Part shown: piece by piece, positions 1 to 5,676 of the stretch
Position numbering within the stretch: position 1 is the stretch's first letter
Layout: each line of letters opens with the position of its first letter
Assembly: GCA_009842375.1 (NCBI GenBank)
Contig: VYFM01000509.1
Span: 1-5,729, forward strand
DNA: 5,729 nucleotides
Direction: 5' to 3'
Source of the DNA: Candidatus Poribacteria bacterium
GTDB taxonomy: Bacteria > Poribacteria > WGA-4E > WGA-3G
The notes under the pieces: generated by a model
What the model was told of the DNA's origin: nothing
What the model saw: only the letters and a program-made list of their open reading frames with translations
The model's database searches: none
Position numbers and translations under genes: made by a program

Positions 1-1
1 G

Positions 2-85
2 ACATATCCAGATTATCGTTCCCAATCTTACATTAATATATTTAATCATATTCGCACACTTTATCGGGAGCAGCTCAACTCATGA
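2..85 (+). CDS. C-terminal tail of an unidentified upstream gene (partial)
   Basis: One frame stays open from the window edge and stops with TGA at 83-85, giving about 27 residues ending in IRTLYREQLNS. The stop overlaps the ATG of the next gene as ATGA, the classic arrangement of translationally coupled genes in an operon, which is the main reason to believe this frame. The tail looks like an amphipathic helix with spaced aromatic residues. It loosely recalls the C-terminal helix of FGGY-type sugar kinases, but too little is visible to name a family. Another frame is also open from the edge to about 119 but lacks the ATGA arrangement and reads less like protein. Confidence 0.45.
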   Translation, partial: TYPDYRSQSYINIFNHIRTLYREQLNS

Positions 86-1275
86 AAATATGTCTGTCGT
101 CAATCAAAAAATACAATAAAAAACCTATCGGTTGTTCACATACACGACTAAAATTCTTTTTATTATTGTCTCTCAGTGTAGTATTAATGCAGATAGGATT
201 ATCTATCAATACACAAGCGGAAGAAAGTTCCCGTGTCCGTGTGCGTGAACTCGGTATCCATATAGGGATATATCCTACAGGTGAACATAATGCTATTACC
301 GATATTCCGGGTGTGAAAGTCGGACACGTTACATTGAGCGAAGGAGAGTCCATTCGTACAGGTGTTACTGCAGTCCTTCCACACGATGATATTTGGAGAT
401 CACGGTTATTTGGTGCTGGTTATATAATCCACGGAAACGGTGAAGCTACGGGTATTGCTCGAATCAACCAAGCAGGTTGGATTGAGTCACCAATTTTGTT
501 GACAAACACGCTCAGTGTTGGTGCTGTCCACGATGGGGTCGTCCGATATATTGTCAAACGATATCCTGACAACAACATCGTGCTACCGATTGTAGCGGAG
601 TGTTACGACGGCGGTTTGAATGACATCAGTGGACTACACGTAACACCAGAACACGCTATTGAAGCAATTGAAAATGCAAAGTCTGGTCCGGTTGCAGAAG
701 GGTGTGTCGGTGCAGGCACAGGTATGCGATGCTACGGTTTCAAAGCTGGAATCGGCACTGCCTCGCGAGTACTACCAAATGACAGCGGCGGATGGAAAGT
801 TGGAGTACTGGTAAATTCCAACGGTGGACGACGGCACCAACTACGTATTGATGGAGTACCTGTTGGCAAGGCTTTGTCAGACGATCAATTGAAACCGGGT
901 AGAGATGGTTCTTTTATTATCGTAATTGCAACGGATGCACCTTTGACACACCGTCAGTTGAAACAGTTAGCAATTCGTGCCACCCACGGTCTTGCACGTA
1001 CGGGCACACCAAGTACAGACAGTAGTGGAGAGTTCGTCATTGCGTTTTCAACGGCAAATGTTTTTCCACGCCGTACAGAGAACGGAACATTCCAAATTCA
1101 GATGGTCGTAAACAGTCGTTTAAGCTCTCTATTTCAGGCAGTTGTGGAGGCAACTGAGGAAGCAGTCATTAATTCCATGACAATGGCAACAACAACGACT
1201 GGACGTAACAATCGAACGATGCATGCCATTCCTTTGGATCAATTGAAACAGGTGATGAAACAGTATGGACGTTGA
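82..1275 (+). CDS. P1 family (DmpA/BapA-type) secreted aminopeptidase
   Basis: This 397-residue protein belongs to the peptidase S58/DmpA family of self-cleaving N-terminal-nucleophile hydrolases (L-aminopeptidase/D-esterase, beta-peptidyl aminopeptidase). Residues 22-46 form a signal peptide: basic TRLK, a hydrophobic run FFLLLSLSVVLMQIGL, and a likely signal peptidase I site after TQA46, so it should act in the periplasm or outside the cell. Family blocks seen are the N-terminal ITDIPGVKVGHVTL, the region around residues 173-184 (ECYDGGLNDISG), GAGTGMRCYGFKAGIGTASR (211-229) and ATDAPLTHRQL. The expected autocleavage is Gly276/Ser277 in RDGSFIIV, giving alpha (mature 47-276) and beta (277-397) chains. 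Relative to Ser277, Asn245 (-32), Ser315 (+38) and Glu317 (+40) sit exactly where BapA has Asn218, Ser288 and Glu290 around Ser250. All key residues are present, so it is probably active. The start is supported by GGGAG at 66-70 and by ATGA coupling to the upstream gene. The natural substrate is unknown. Confidence 0.93.
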   Translation: MKICLSSIKKYNKKPIGCSHTRLKFFLLLSLSVVLMQIGLSINTQAEESSRVRVRELGIHIGIYPTGEHNAITDIPGVKVGHVTLSEGESIRTGVTAVLPHDDIWRSRLFGAGYIIHGNGEATGIARINQAGWIESPILLTNTLSVGAVHDGVVRYIVKRYPDNNIVLPIVAECYDGGLNDISGLHVTPEHAIEAIENAKSGPVAEGCVGAGTGMRCYGFKAGIGTASRVLPNDSGGWKVGVLVNSNGGRRHQLRIDGVPVGKALSDDQLKPGRDGSFIIVIATDAPLTHRQLKQLAIRATHGLARTGTPSTDSSGEFVIAFSTANVFPRRTENGTFQIQMVVNSRLSSLFQAVVEATEEAVINSMTMATTTTGRNNRTMHAIPLDQLKQVMKQYGR

Positions 1276-1308
1276 ATTGTCTTTCTTATCAAATGTCACA
1301 ATCTGTAG

Positions 1309-1335
1309 GTCGGAGTGAGCGCAGCGACCTCCGAC
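1309..1335. repeat. REP-like intergenic palindrome
   Basis: Perfect 7-bp arms GTCGGAG (1309-1315) and CTCCGAC (1329-1335) flank a 13-nt loop containing GAGCGCAGCG. A competing pairing GGTCG/CGACC lies inside the same stretch. The layout (a G-rich arm, an AGCGCAGCG core, then the complementary C-rich arm) is like dispersed intergenic REP-type palindromes seen in many bacterial genomes. No T-tract follows, so it is a poor intrinsic terminator, although it sits 33 bp after a stop codon and may protect the 3' end of the upstream mRNA. Only one copy is in the window, so that it is repetitive is inference. Confidence 0.5.
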
Positions 1336-1365
1336 ATGTATGATTGCAAGACAAACATACACAAC

Positions 1366-1394
1366 TTGACAAAACCAACATTTACCACTATCAT
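1366..1394 (+). promoter_or_regulatory. Sigma70-type promoter of the TauE/SafE gene
   Basis: A perfect -35 box TTGACA (1366-1371), a 17-bp spacer and a -10 box TATCAT (1389-1394, five of six matches to TATAAT). Transcription would begin near 1401, leaving a leader of about 33 nt with a Shine-Dalgarno at 1421 before the inferred start at 1434. The promoter gives the permease its own transcription unit, separate from the peptidase gene. It also means that a start at TTG 1344 would lie outside this transcript. Confidence 0.65.
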
Positions 1395-1420
1395 AAAACA
1401 CACAAACATCAAACAGTATC

Positions 1421-1426
1421 AGGAGA
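1421..1426 (+). promoter_or_regulatory. Shine-Dalgarno that decides the TauE/SafE start
   Basis: AGGAGA lies 8 nt (counted from AGGAG) before an in-frame ATT codon at 1434. No ATG, GTG or TTG in this frame falls within reach of it. The next in-frame ATG is at 1512, past the first conserved glycine-rich motif. The site therefore points to initiation at ATT. Confidence 0.6.
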
Positions 1427-1433
1427 AACCTTT

Positions 1434-2192
1434 ATTTACGAAATACTAATCTTTTGTTTTGGGACATGGTTAACTGGTGTAAGCAAAGCAGGTTTCGGGG
1501 GTGGTATCGGCATGATTGTCGTACCACTATTTGCACAATTCCGTCCTGTTCGTAACCAAGTGCTTCCGCTGATGGTTCTCCTTCTCATCTCAACCGATGT
1601 TATCTCTTTAGGTTATTACTGGAAACAGTGGCATCGCCAAAGTATCTGGCGTTTGATTCCAGGAGCAATCATCGGTATCGTCCTAGCAAGTTTTATCTTA
1701 AACGACATATCAGAAATTCATCTGAAGAAAACAATCGGAGGTATTGCCTGCCTATTTTCAGTATTAGAATTTCTTCGTCCCCGTATAATACGACGACTCA
1801 ACCCGGATATAGCGGAAGAGGTACCAGCACTGCAATTCAAAGCATGGCACGGTGTCCTATTAGGTATCCTCGGAGGAATCTTCTCAACACTCGCGCACAT
1901 GGCTGGTCCTGTCATTGTCATGTACCTCCTACCGCAAAGATTAGGCAACCGTAAATTCGTTGCAACAACAACACTACTATACTTCTGCATCAATCTTACA
2001 AAGATACCCGCCTATTACCAACTTGGACTATTTTCGTATGAAATCCTCATTGAATCTTTGGCACTTTTGCCCTTTGTGGGACTCGGTGTACAGGCAGGCG
2101 TATATCTAAACAATCGTTTTTCAGAACGCAACTTTTCCAGAATTGTACTCATCGTTCTGTTTGCAACTGGGATACATCTATTAATCAGTTGA
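1434..2192 (+). CDS. TauE/SafE family membrane permease, probable ATT start
   Basis: From the inferred start the protein is 252 residues, a normal length for TauE/SafE (DUF81) permeases, which move sulfite, sulfonates or related anions across the inner membrane. It has the family's two-fold repeat. The first half opens with a membrane segment (3-18) running into KAGFGGGIGMIVVPL (19-32). The second half repeats the theme with GVLLGILGGIFSTLAHMAGP (140-159). Further hydrophobic segments lie near 43-62, 74-90, 100-114, 160-167, 176-190, 202-226 and 235-251, with a polar Arg-rich loop at 115-137. The frame runs open upstream to a TTG at 1344, but that extension is His/Thr-rich, has no ribosome site and begins upstream of the promoter at 1366-1394, so I reject it. 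Substrate cannot be told from sequence. No functional link to the neighbouring peptidase is evident. It converges on the minus-strand operon with 36 bp between stop codons. Confidence 0.85.
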   Translation: MYEILIFCFGTWLTGVSKAGFGGGIGMIVVPLFAQFRPVRNQVLPLMVLLLISTDVISLGYYWKQWHRQSIWRLIPGAIIGIVLASFILNDISEIHLKKTIGGIACLFSVLEFLRPRIIRRLNPDIAEEVPALQFKAWHGVLLGILGGIFSTLAHMAGPVIVMYLLPQRLGNRKFVATTTLLYFCINLTKIPAYYQLGLFSYEILIESLALLPFVGLGVQAGVYLNNRFSERNFSRIVLIVLFATGIHLLIS

Positions 2193-2228
2193 GAGGTTCA
2201 TCTGAATAGTTTTCAAAAGCAAGTTCAA

Positions 2229-2720
2229 CTAATCTATCTCACCCGCTTCTTGCAAGACTTTATTGATGAGCGATTCACTCAGACGTATGCCGTTAGCCTG
2301 CAACTGAATTAAAAGCGGTTTGATAGCAACAATCAAACCCTCTTCCTTGGCATCCAGCAAAACACCTAATGTACCTTTGACCTTTAATCCAATTTTTGTA
2401 GCTATCTGTCTTCCCTTATTTTCATCGAGAATAACAAACCGTGCATCATGTTCAACTGCAAGTGCCAAAACTTCACCTTCTCCAGCGTCAATACCTTGAT
2501 AAATTGAAGCACTTTGGGAATCTGTCACATCTATGACTTTAATCCAAGGTGCTTTGTTGAGTACTTTCCGATAGAACGTTTCATCTACTACTAAAAACTC
2601 TTTTTCAACTTCTCTTGGAATCCACACCTCGGTGTAGAGATCTCGCAATAACGGAAGGCAATTGAGTCCCAAAAGTCCAATAAGCGGACTCGTATTGCTA
2701 ATAACTGGTTGTATCGGCAT
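2229..2720 (-). CDS. DUF3368 PIN-domain protein, putative ribonuclease toxin
   Basis: This 163-residue protein is a full-length member of the DUF3368/COG2405 PIN-like family, predicted metal-dependent RNases acting as toxins in type II toxin-antitoxin modules. Visible blocks are VISNTSPLIGLLGL (6-19), WIPREVEKEF (33-42), DAGEGEVLALA (78-88), RFVILDENKGRQIA (94-107), and the C-terminal GTLGVLLDAKEEGLI (116-130) typical of DUF3368. Candidate metal ligands are Glu39 or Glu41, Glu81/Glu83 and Asp99. The first canonical PIN Asp is Asn9 here, which also occurs in this family, so it need not mean inactivity. The ATG lies 2 nt after the upstream stop (TAAGGATG), with AAGG from the stop region as the only nearby ribosome site, so translation is probably coupled to the TPR-antitoxin gene. 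The usual partner of this family is UPF0175, which here is the C-terminal domain of the preceding protein. Confidence 0.88.
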   Translation of the reverse strand: MPIQPVISNTSPLIGLLGLNCLPLLRDLYTEVWIPREVEKEFLVVDETFYRKVLNKAPWIKVIDVTDSQSASIYQGIDAGEGEVLALAVEHDARFVILDENKGRQIATKIGLKVKGTLGVLLDAKEEGLIVAIKPLLIQLQANGIRLSESLINKVLQEAGEID

Positions 2721-2725
2721 CCTTA
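2718..2725 (-). promoter_or_regulatory. TAAGGATG stop-start coupling site
   Basis: On the minus strand the TPR-antitoxin stop TAA (2725-2723) is followed by GG and then the PIN gene ATG (2720-2718). The AAGG abuts the start codon with no spacing, and no better Shine-Dalgarno lies close upstream. The PIN gene is therefore most likely translated by ribosomes that have just finished the first gene. This would tie toxin output to antitoxin translation. Confidence 0.6.
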
Positions 2726-5575
2726 AAATCCGCTATTGACGAGTTCTTCTTCATTAACATACAAAGGAGAGAGTCCATAATCCCCCATTAGCATTATGAA
2801 TTCAACGCGTGGCACATCTGCTAAGCGCGCCGCGAGTCCACTGCTGAGTATATCGTCTCCATAATACTTCATTCCTAATGCTATCCGCGCCTCTTTATCA
2901 ATTTCAAACGGCTCACTTCGTGGTGTCAATAATTGGACAATCTCTTTTGGCAAACGATCTTCTATTTTTTCTTCAAAGGCATCAATGCTCTTGTATGTAT
3001 TGTGAAACATACCCGCGACATCCACGTCTTGTAGAAGTGCAACTGTCAGGTCAGTTTTCGCTTCTTCCCAATCTTTCGCAAGCAGCCACGCCTCACCCCG
3101 TATGTAATAGTATTCAGCAACCTTCGGTCTGAGTTTTAGTACTTCAGTATAATCCGCAATTGCTCTATCTAACTCAGATTTGTCGCTATACGCGTTACCC
3201 CGATGCATGTACGCTTCCACATGGTCTGGGTTGAGTTCTATTGCTTTGGTAAAGTCTTGAATAGAAATGTCCAACTCACCTTTAAAGTTATAAGCAGCAC
3301 CTCGGTAGTAATACATATCGGCATGGTCTGGGTTCAGTTCTATTGCTTTGTTGAAATTTTCAATAGCTAAATCGTCAAAATTTCCCTTGAATAGATAGGC
3401 AAGACCGCTATAGTAATATACACTCACATGTTCAGGTTCCAGTTCTACTACCTTGCTAAAATCTTCGATAGCCAAATCATAATCCTTTTTTCTTAGATAA
3501 GTAATTCCTCGGTAGCAATAGGCATCTGTATCGTCAGACTTCAATTCTATTGCCTTGGTATAGTCAACAATCGCTTCGTCAAAATCACCTTTTCGGGAAT
3601 AAGCAAGACCTCGGTGGTAGTAGGTTTTGGGAAAATCTGATACGAGTTCTATTACCTTTGTATAGTCAGTAATTGCTTTGTTAATTTCATCCTTATCAAT
3701 ATAAGCAAGGGCACGATAATAATATGCATTAGCATCGTCGGCGTTCAATTCTATCGCCTTGTTATAGTCAGCAATAGCACTGTCAAAATCTTCCTTGTAA
3801 TTGTAAATCTGCCCACGTTTATTATAAGCATAGGCATGGTCTGGATTGAGTTCTATTGCCCTGCTAAAATCACTGATGATCTTGTCAACTTCGTCTTTTT
3901 CAGCAAAAGCGAGTCCACGACAGTAGTAAGCCTCAGCATCTTTTGGATTCAATTGTATTACTTTAGTATAATCCTCAATAGCGTTGTCAAAATCCCCTTT
4001 TTTGCTGTAAGCCTCAGAGCGCGCGTGATAGACACTGGTATCGTTAGGGTTTAGCTTTATCGCTTGTGTAAGATCTGCAATTCCTCTATCCAAATCACCT
4101 TTAAGGATGTAGGCAATACCACGAGTGCTATAGTTTCCTGCATCAGGTTGTAGTTTTATCACCTCTGTGAAGTCATTGATAGCATTTTCAAAATCACCCA
4201 TTTTGCTGTAAGCAAGACCCCGATTGTGATAGTCAAACACATTCGCGCCCAATTTTATGACTTCAGTAAAGTCATCAATTGCTTTCTCAAAATCATCTTT
4301 GCTGTAGTAAACCGCGCCGCGATAGTGATATCCTTCAGCCACATCAGGTTCCAATTCTATCACCGCACTTAGATCATTGATTGCCATATCAAAATCACCT
4401 TTGTCACGGTAGGCAATTCCACGGTTGTGATAAGCATCGGCAAAATCAGGATCGATATCTATCGCTCTGTTTAAATCTATTATAGCGTTGTCAAAATCAC
4501 CTTTCAGGCGGTAAACAAACCCTCGATCATTATATGGCTTGGCATTGTCAGGTTGTCGCTTTATTACTATGCCGAAGTCATTGATGGCATTGTCAAAATC
4601 ATCTTTGTCACGGTAAGTAACGCCACGGACATGATATGCATCAACAAAATCTGGATTCAGGTTTACCACCTGAGTAAAGTCTACAATAGCGTTGCCAAAA
4701 TCGCTCTGCATACTGTGAGCAATCCCTCGATGGTAATATGCTGTAGCAAATTCAGGATTTAGGGATAGTGCCGTGTCGTAGTTTTGAATAGCCTGATCTA
4801 TTTCACCTTTACGAGCATAAACAGCACCGAGAGTACAATAGGCTAAGTCAGAATCTGGGTTAAGTCGGATTGCCTCATTTAAATTAGTAATAGCTTCGTC
4901 AAAATCACCTTTGAAGTAATAAACAAGTCCACAAGTACTATATATTTCAACATTATCAGGTTGTAGTTTTATTGCATAGGTAACGTCTGCAATAGCGTTC
5001 TCAAAATCGCTCTGCATACCGTAAGTAAGTCCGCGAATACGATATGCCTCAGCATCGTTTAGGTTTAACTCTATTGCTTTAGTATAATCTTGAATAGCGT
5101 TGTCAAAATCGCCTTGCATACCGTAAATATGCCCGCGAAGGCGGTATACTTCAGCTGCCTTTGGCTCCAGTTCTATCACCTTGGTAAGATCGCTAATAGT
5201 TTTATGGAGTTCACCCTTGTCGTGGTAAATAACTCCGCGATTGTAATAAGCATCAACTTCATCAGAACTCTGTTGTGTTATTGAGTTAAAGTTATCAATG
5301 GTAGAGGAAAACTTACCTCTATTGGCGTGTGCTAACTCCAAGTTGTAATAGATATAAGCCTGTGTTTGTTCTATCATTATCGCTGTGTTCCGGTCCTTGA
5401 TAGCAGAATCAAACTCACTTTTTTTGTAGCGATCAATGTCAGAAAAGTTATAAGTTTCAAAATTATGAGGAGTAATAGAAGGCACTTCATCATAGTCTTT
5501 AACATCTCTGTTAGTCGTGCCTATTTCCTTGTAATCGATACTAAGATCAGGTAAATCTAAATTGGGTTGTAGCAT
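2723..5575 (-). CDS. TPR-array protein with C-terminal UPF0175 antitoxin domain
   Basis: The 950-residue protein is a long TPR solenoid carrying an antitoxin-like domain. Residues 1-37 are acidic and probably disordered, with no signal peptide, so it is cytoplasmic. Two degenerate TPRs (about 38-107) lead into 22 clear TPR units (108-854) with a consensus like YxxRGxAYxxKGDFDxAIxDYTKAIELNPD. TPRs mediate protein binding. A short linker (855-873) leads to residues 874-950, which match a whole UPF0175 protein: LPKEIVQLL, then SSGLAARLADVPRVEF (911-926), then DYGLSPLYVNEEEL. UPF0175 proteins are normally stand-alone HTH-type antitoxins of 80-90 residues paired with DUF3368 PIN toxins, and exactly such a gene follows 2 nt downstream. 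I infer that the protein neutralises the PIN partner and may repress its own promoter, with the TPR part binding an unknown ligand. I chose ATG 5575 because GGGTGA (5587-5582) is 6 nt away. GTG at 5578 is also in frame but only 3 nt away. Confidence 0.88.
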   Translation of the reverse strand: MLQPNLDLPDLSIDYKEIGTTNRDVKDYDEVPSITPHNFETYNFSDIDRYKKSEFDSAIKDRNTAIMIEQTQAYIYYNLELAHANRGKFSSTIDNFNSITQQSSDEVDAYYNRGVIYHDKGELHKTISDLTKVIELEPKAAEVYRLRGHIYGMQGDFDNAIQDYTKAIELNLNDAEAYRIRGLTYGMQSDFENAIADVTYAIKLQPDNVEIYSTCGLVYYFKGDFDEAITNLNEAIRLNPDSDLAYCTLGAVYARKGEIDQAIQNYDTALSLNPEFATAYYHRGIAHSMQSDFGNAIVDFTQVVNLNPDFVDAYHVRGVTYRDKDDFDNAINDFGIVIKRQPDNAKPYNDRGFVYRLKGDFDNAIIDLNRAIDIDPDFADAYHNRGIAYRDKGDFDMAINDLSAVIELEPDVAEGYHYRGAVYYSKDDFEKAIDDFTEVIKLGANVFDYHNRGLAYSKMGDFENAINDFTEVIKLQPDAGNYSTRGIAYILKGDLDRGIADLTQAIKLNPNDTSVYHARSEAYSKKGDFDNAIEDYTKVIQLNPKDAEAYYCRGLAFAEKDEVDKIISDFSRAIELNPDHAYAYNKRGQIYNYKEDFDSAIADYNKAIELNADDANAYYYRALAYIDKDEINKAITDYTKVIELVSDFPKTYYHRGLAYSRKGDFDEAIVDYTKAIELKSDDTDAYCYRGITYLRKKDYDLAIEDFSKVVELEPEHVSVYYYSGLAYLFKGNFDDLAIENFNKAIELNPDHADMYYYRGAAYNFKGELDISIQDFTKAIELNPDHVEAYMHRGNAYSDKSELDRAIADYTEVLKLRPKVAEYYYIRGEAWLLAKDWEEAKTDLTVALLQDVDVAGMFHNTYKSIDAFEEKIEDRLPKEIVQLLTPRSEPFEIDKEARIALGMKYYGDDILSSGLAARLADVPRVEFIMLMGDYGLSPLYVNEEELVNSGF
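2726..2956 (-). other. UPF0175 antitoxin domain fused to the TPR protein
   Basis: The last 77 residues (874-950) run the whole length of a typical UPF0175 protein. They contain an N-terminal LPKEI strand-like start, a helix with ARIALGMKYY, the hallmark helix-turn-helix-like SSGLAARLADVPRVEF (family form roughly iSxGkAAeLAGxxrxeF), and a C-terminal Tyr/acidic tail YVNEEELVNSGF. There is no stop, frameshift or internal start with a good ribosome site separating it from the TPR part, so it is a true in-frame fusion in this assembly. The assignment rests on motif recognition, not on an alignment score. Confidence 0.78.
3014..5254 (-). repeat. Tandem 102-bp TPR-coding repeat, 22 units
   Basis: Twenty-two consecutive units encode 34-residue TPR motifs, so the DNA repeats about every 102 bp. 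The only length deviations are two adjacent 33-residue units (10 and 11, 4139-4336) and one 35-residue unit (19, 3320-3424, an extra residue in NFDDLAIEN). The units are diverged at DNA level but keep conserved patches. TCAAAATCACCTTT on the plus strand (coding for KGDF) occurs exactly four times. Units 3 and 6 share an 18-nt block (5002-5019 and 4696-4713) exactly 306 bp apart. The repeats are coding and are not a CRISPR array. Confidence 0.92.
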
Positions 5576-5581
5576 CACTTT

Positions 5582-5587
5582 TCACCC
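5582..5587 (-). promoter_or_regulatory. Shine-Dalgarno of the TPR-antitoxin gene
   Basis: GGGTGA on the minus strand ends 6 nt before ATG 5575 and 3 nt before GTG 5578. Its GGTGA core matches the 3' part of AGGAGGTGA. The spacing favours the ATG. Confidence 0.6.
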
Positions 5588-5612
5588 GCACAATATGAGT
5601 TGTCTGAAGGTA

Positions 5613-5642
5613 ATAATAACATGCTAGATTAACAGATGTCAA
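5613..5642 (-). promoter_or_regulatory. Extended -10 sigma70 promoter of the TPR-antitoxin/PIN operon
   Basis: On the minus strand there is a perfect -35 TTGACA (5642-5637), an 18-bp spacer, and a -10 TATTAT (5618-5613, five of six matches). The -10 is preceded by TGT, giving the extended -10 form TGnTATAAT. Transcription should start near 5606, leaving a leader of about 30 nt. This is a strong promoter by sequence, as expected for a unit kept in check by autorepression. The flanking inverted repeats support that idea. Confidence 0.75.
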
Positions 5643-5649
5643 CCGAAAC

Positions 5650-5676
5650 CTGAATTGAGGATATTCCGCAATTCAG
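5650..5676. promoter_or_regulatory. 27-bp dyad upstream of the operon promoter, candidate operator
   Basis: Arms CTGAATTG (5650-5657) and CAATTCAG (5669-5676) are perfect inverted copies. The symmetry continues inward through GGA (5659-5661) and TCC (5665-5667) around a central TAT, with one mismatched pair (5658/5668). The dyad ends 7 bp upstream of the -35 box, about -44 to -70 from the predicted start. It has no T-tract on either side, so it looks like a dimer-binding site, not a terminator. The binding protein is unknown; the UPF0175 domain is one candidate. Confidence 0.55.

Noticed and set aside
1..81. Promoter for the peptidase gene in the AT-rich start of the window
   Set aside because: Several TATATT-like hexamers occur but none is paired with a credible -35 at proper spacing. 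The ATGA overlap suggests readthrough from an upstream gene.
1344..1433. N-terminal extension of the permease from TTG 1344
   Set aside because: It is His/Thr/Lys-rich and lacks a ribosome site. It also begins upstream of a good promoter inside the same stretch, and TauE/SafE proteins start where the ATT at 1434 lies.
1336..1449. Small ORF of 37 codons from ATG 1336 in another frame
   Set aside because: No Shine-Dalgarno and no recognisable composition. It runs across the promoter and ribosome site of the permease.
1628..1954. Open frames overlapping the permease on both strands (1628-1954 plus, 1718-1993 minus)
   Set aside because: They lie wholly inside a convincing membrane-protein frame and lack protein-like features of their own.
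2193..2228. Bidirectional terminator between the convergent genes
   Set aside because: Only weak 4-5-bp inverted matches and no stem followed by a T-tract. Nothing here supports an intrinsic terminator.
2878..3132. Plus-strand open frames opposite the TPR gene, here and at 3836-4054, 4553-4762, 5090-5284 and 5366-5554
   Set aside because: These are shadows of the repetitive minus-strand gene. Their apparent similarity to each other comes from the TPR periodicity, and none has a ribosome site or a recognisable domain.
3014..5254. Regular repeats resembling a CRISPR array or satellite
   Set aside because: The period is 102 bp, the units are diverged, and they translate without interruption into 34-residue TPR motifs.
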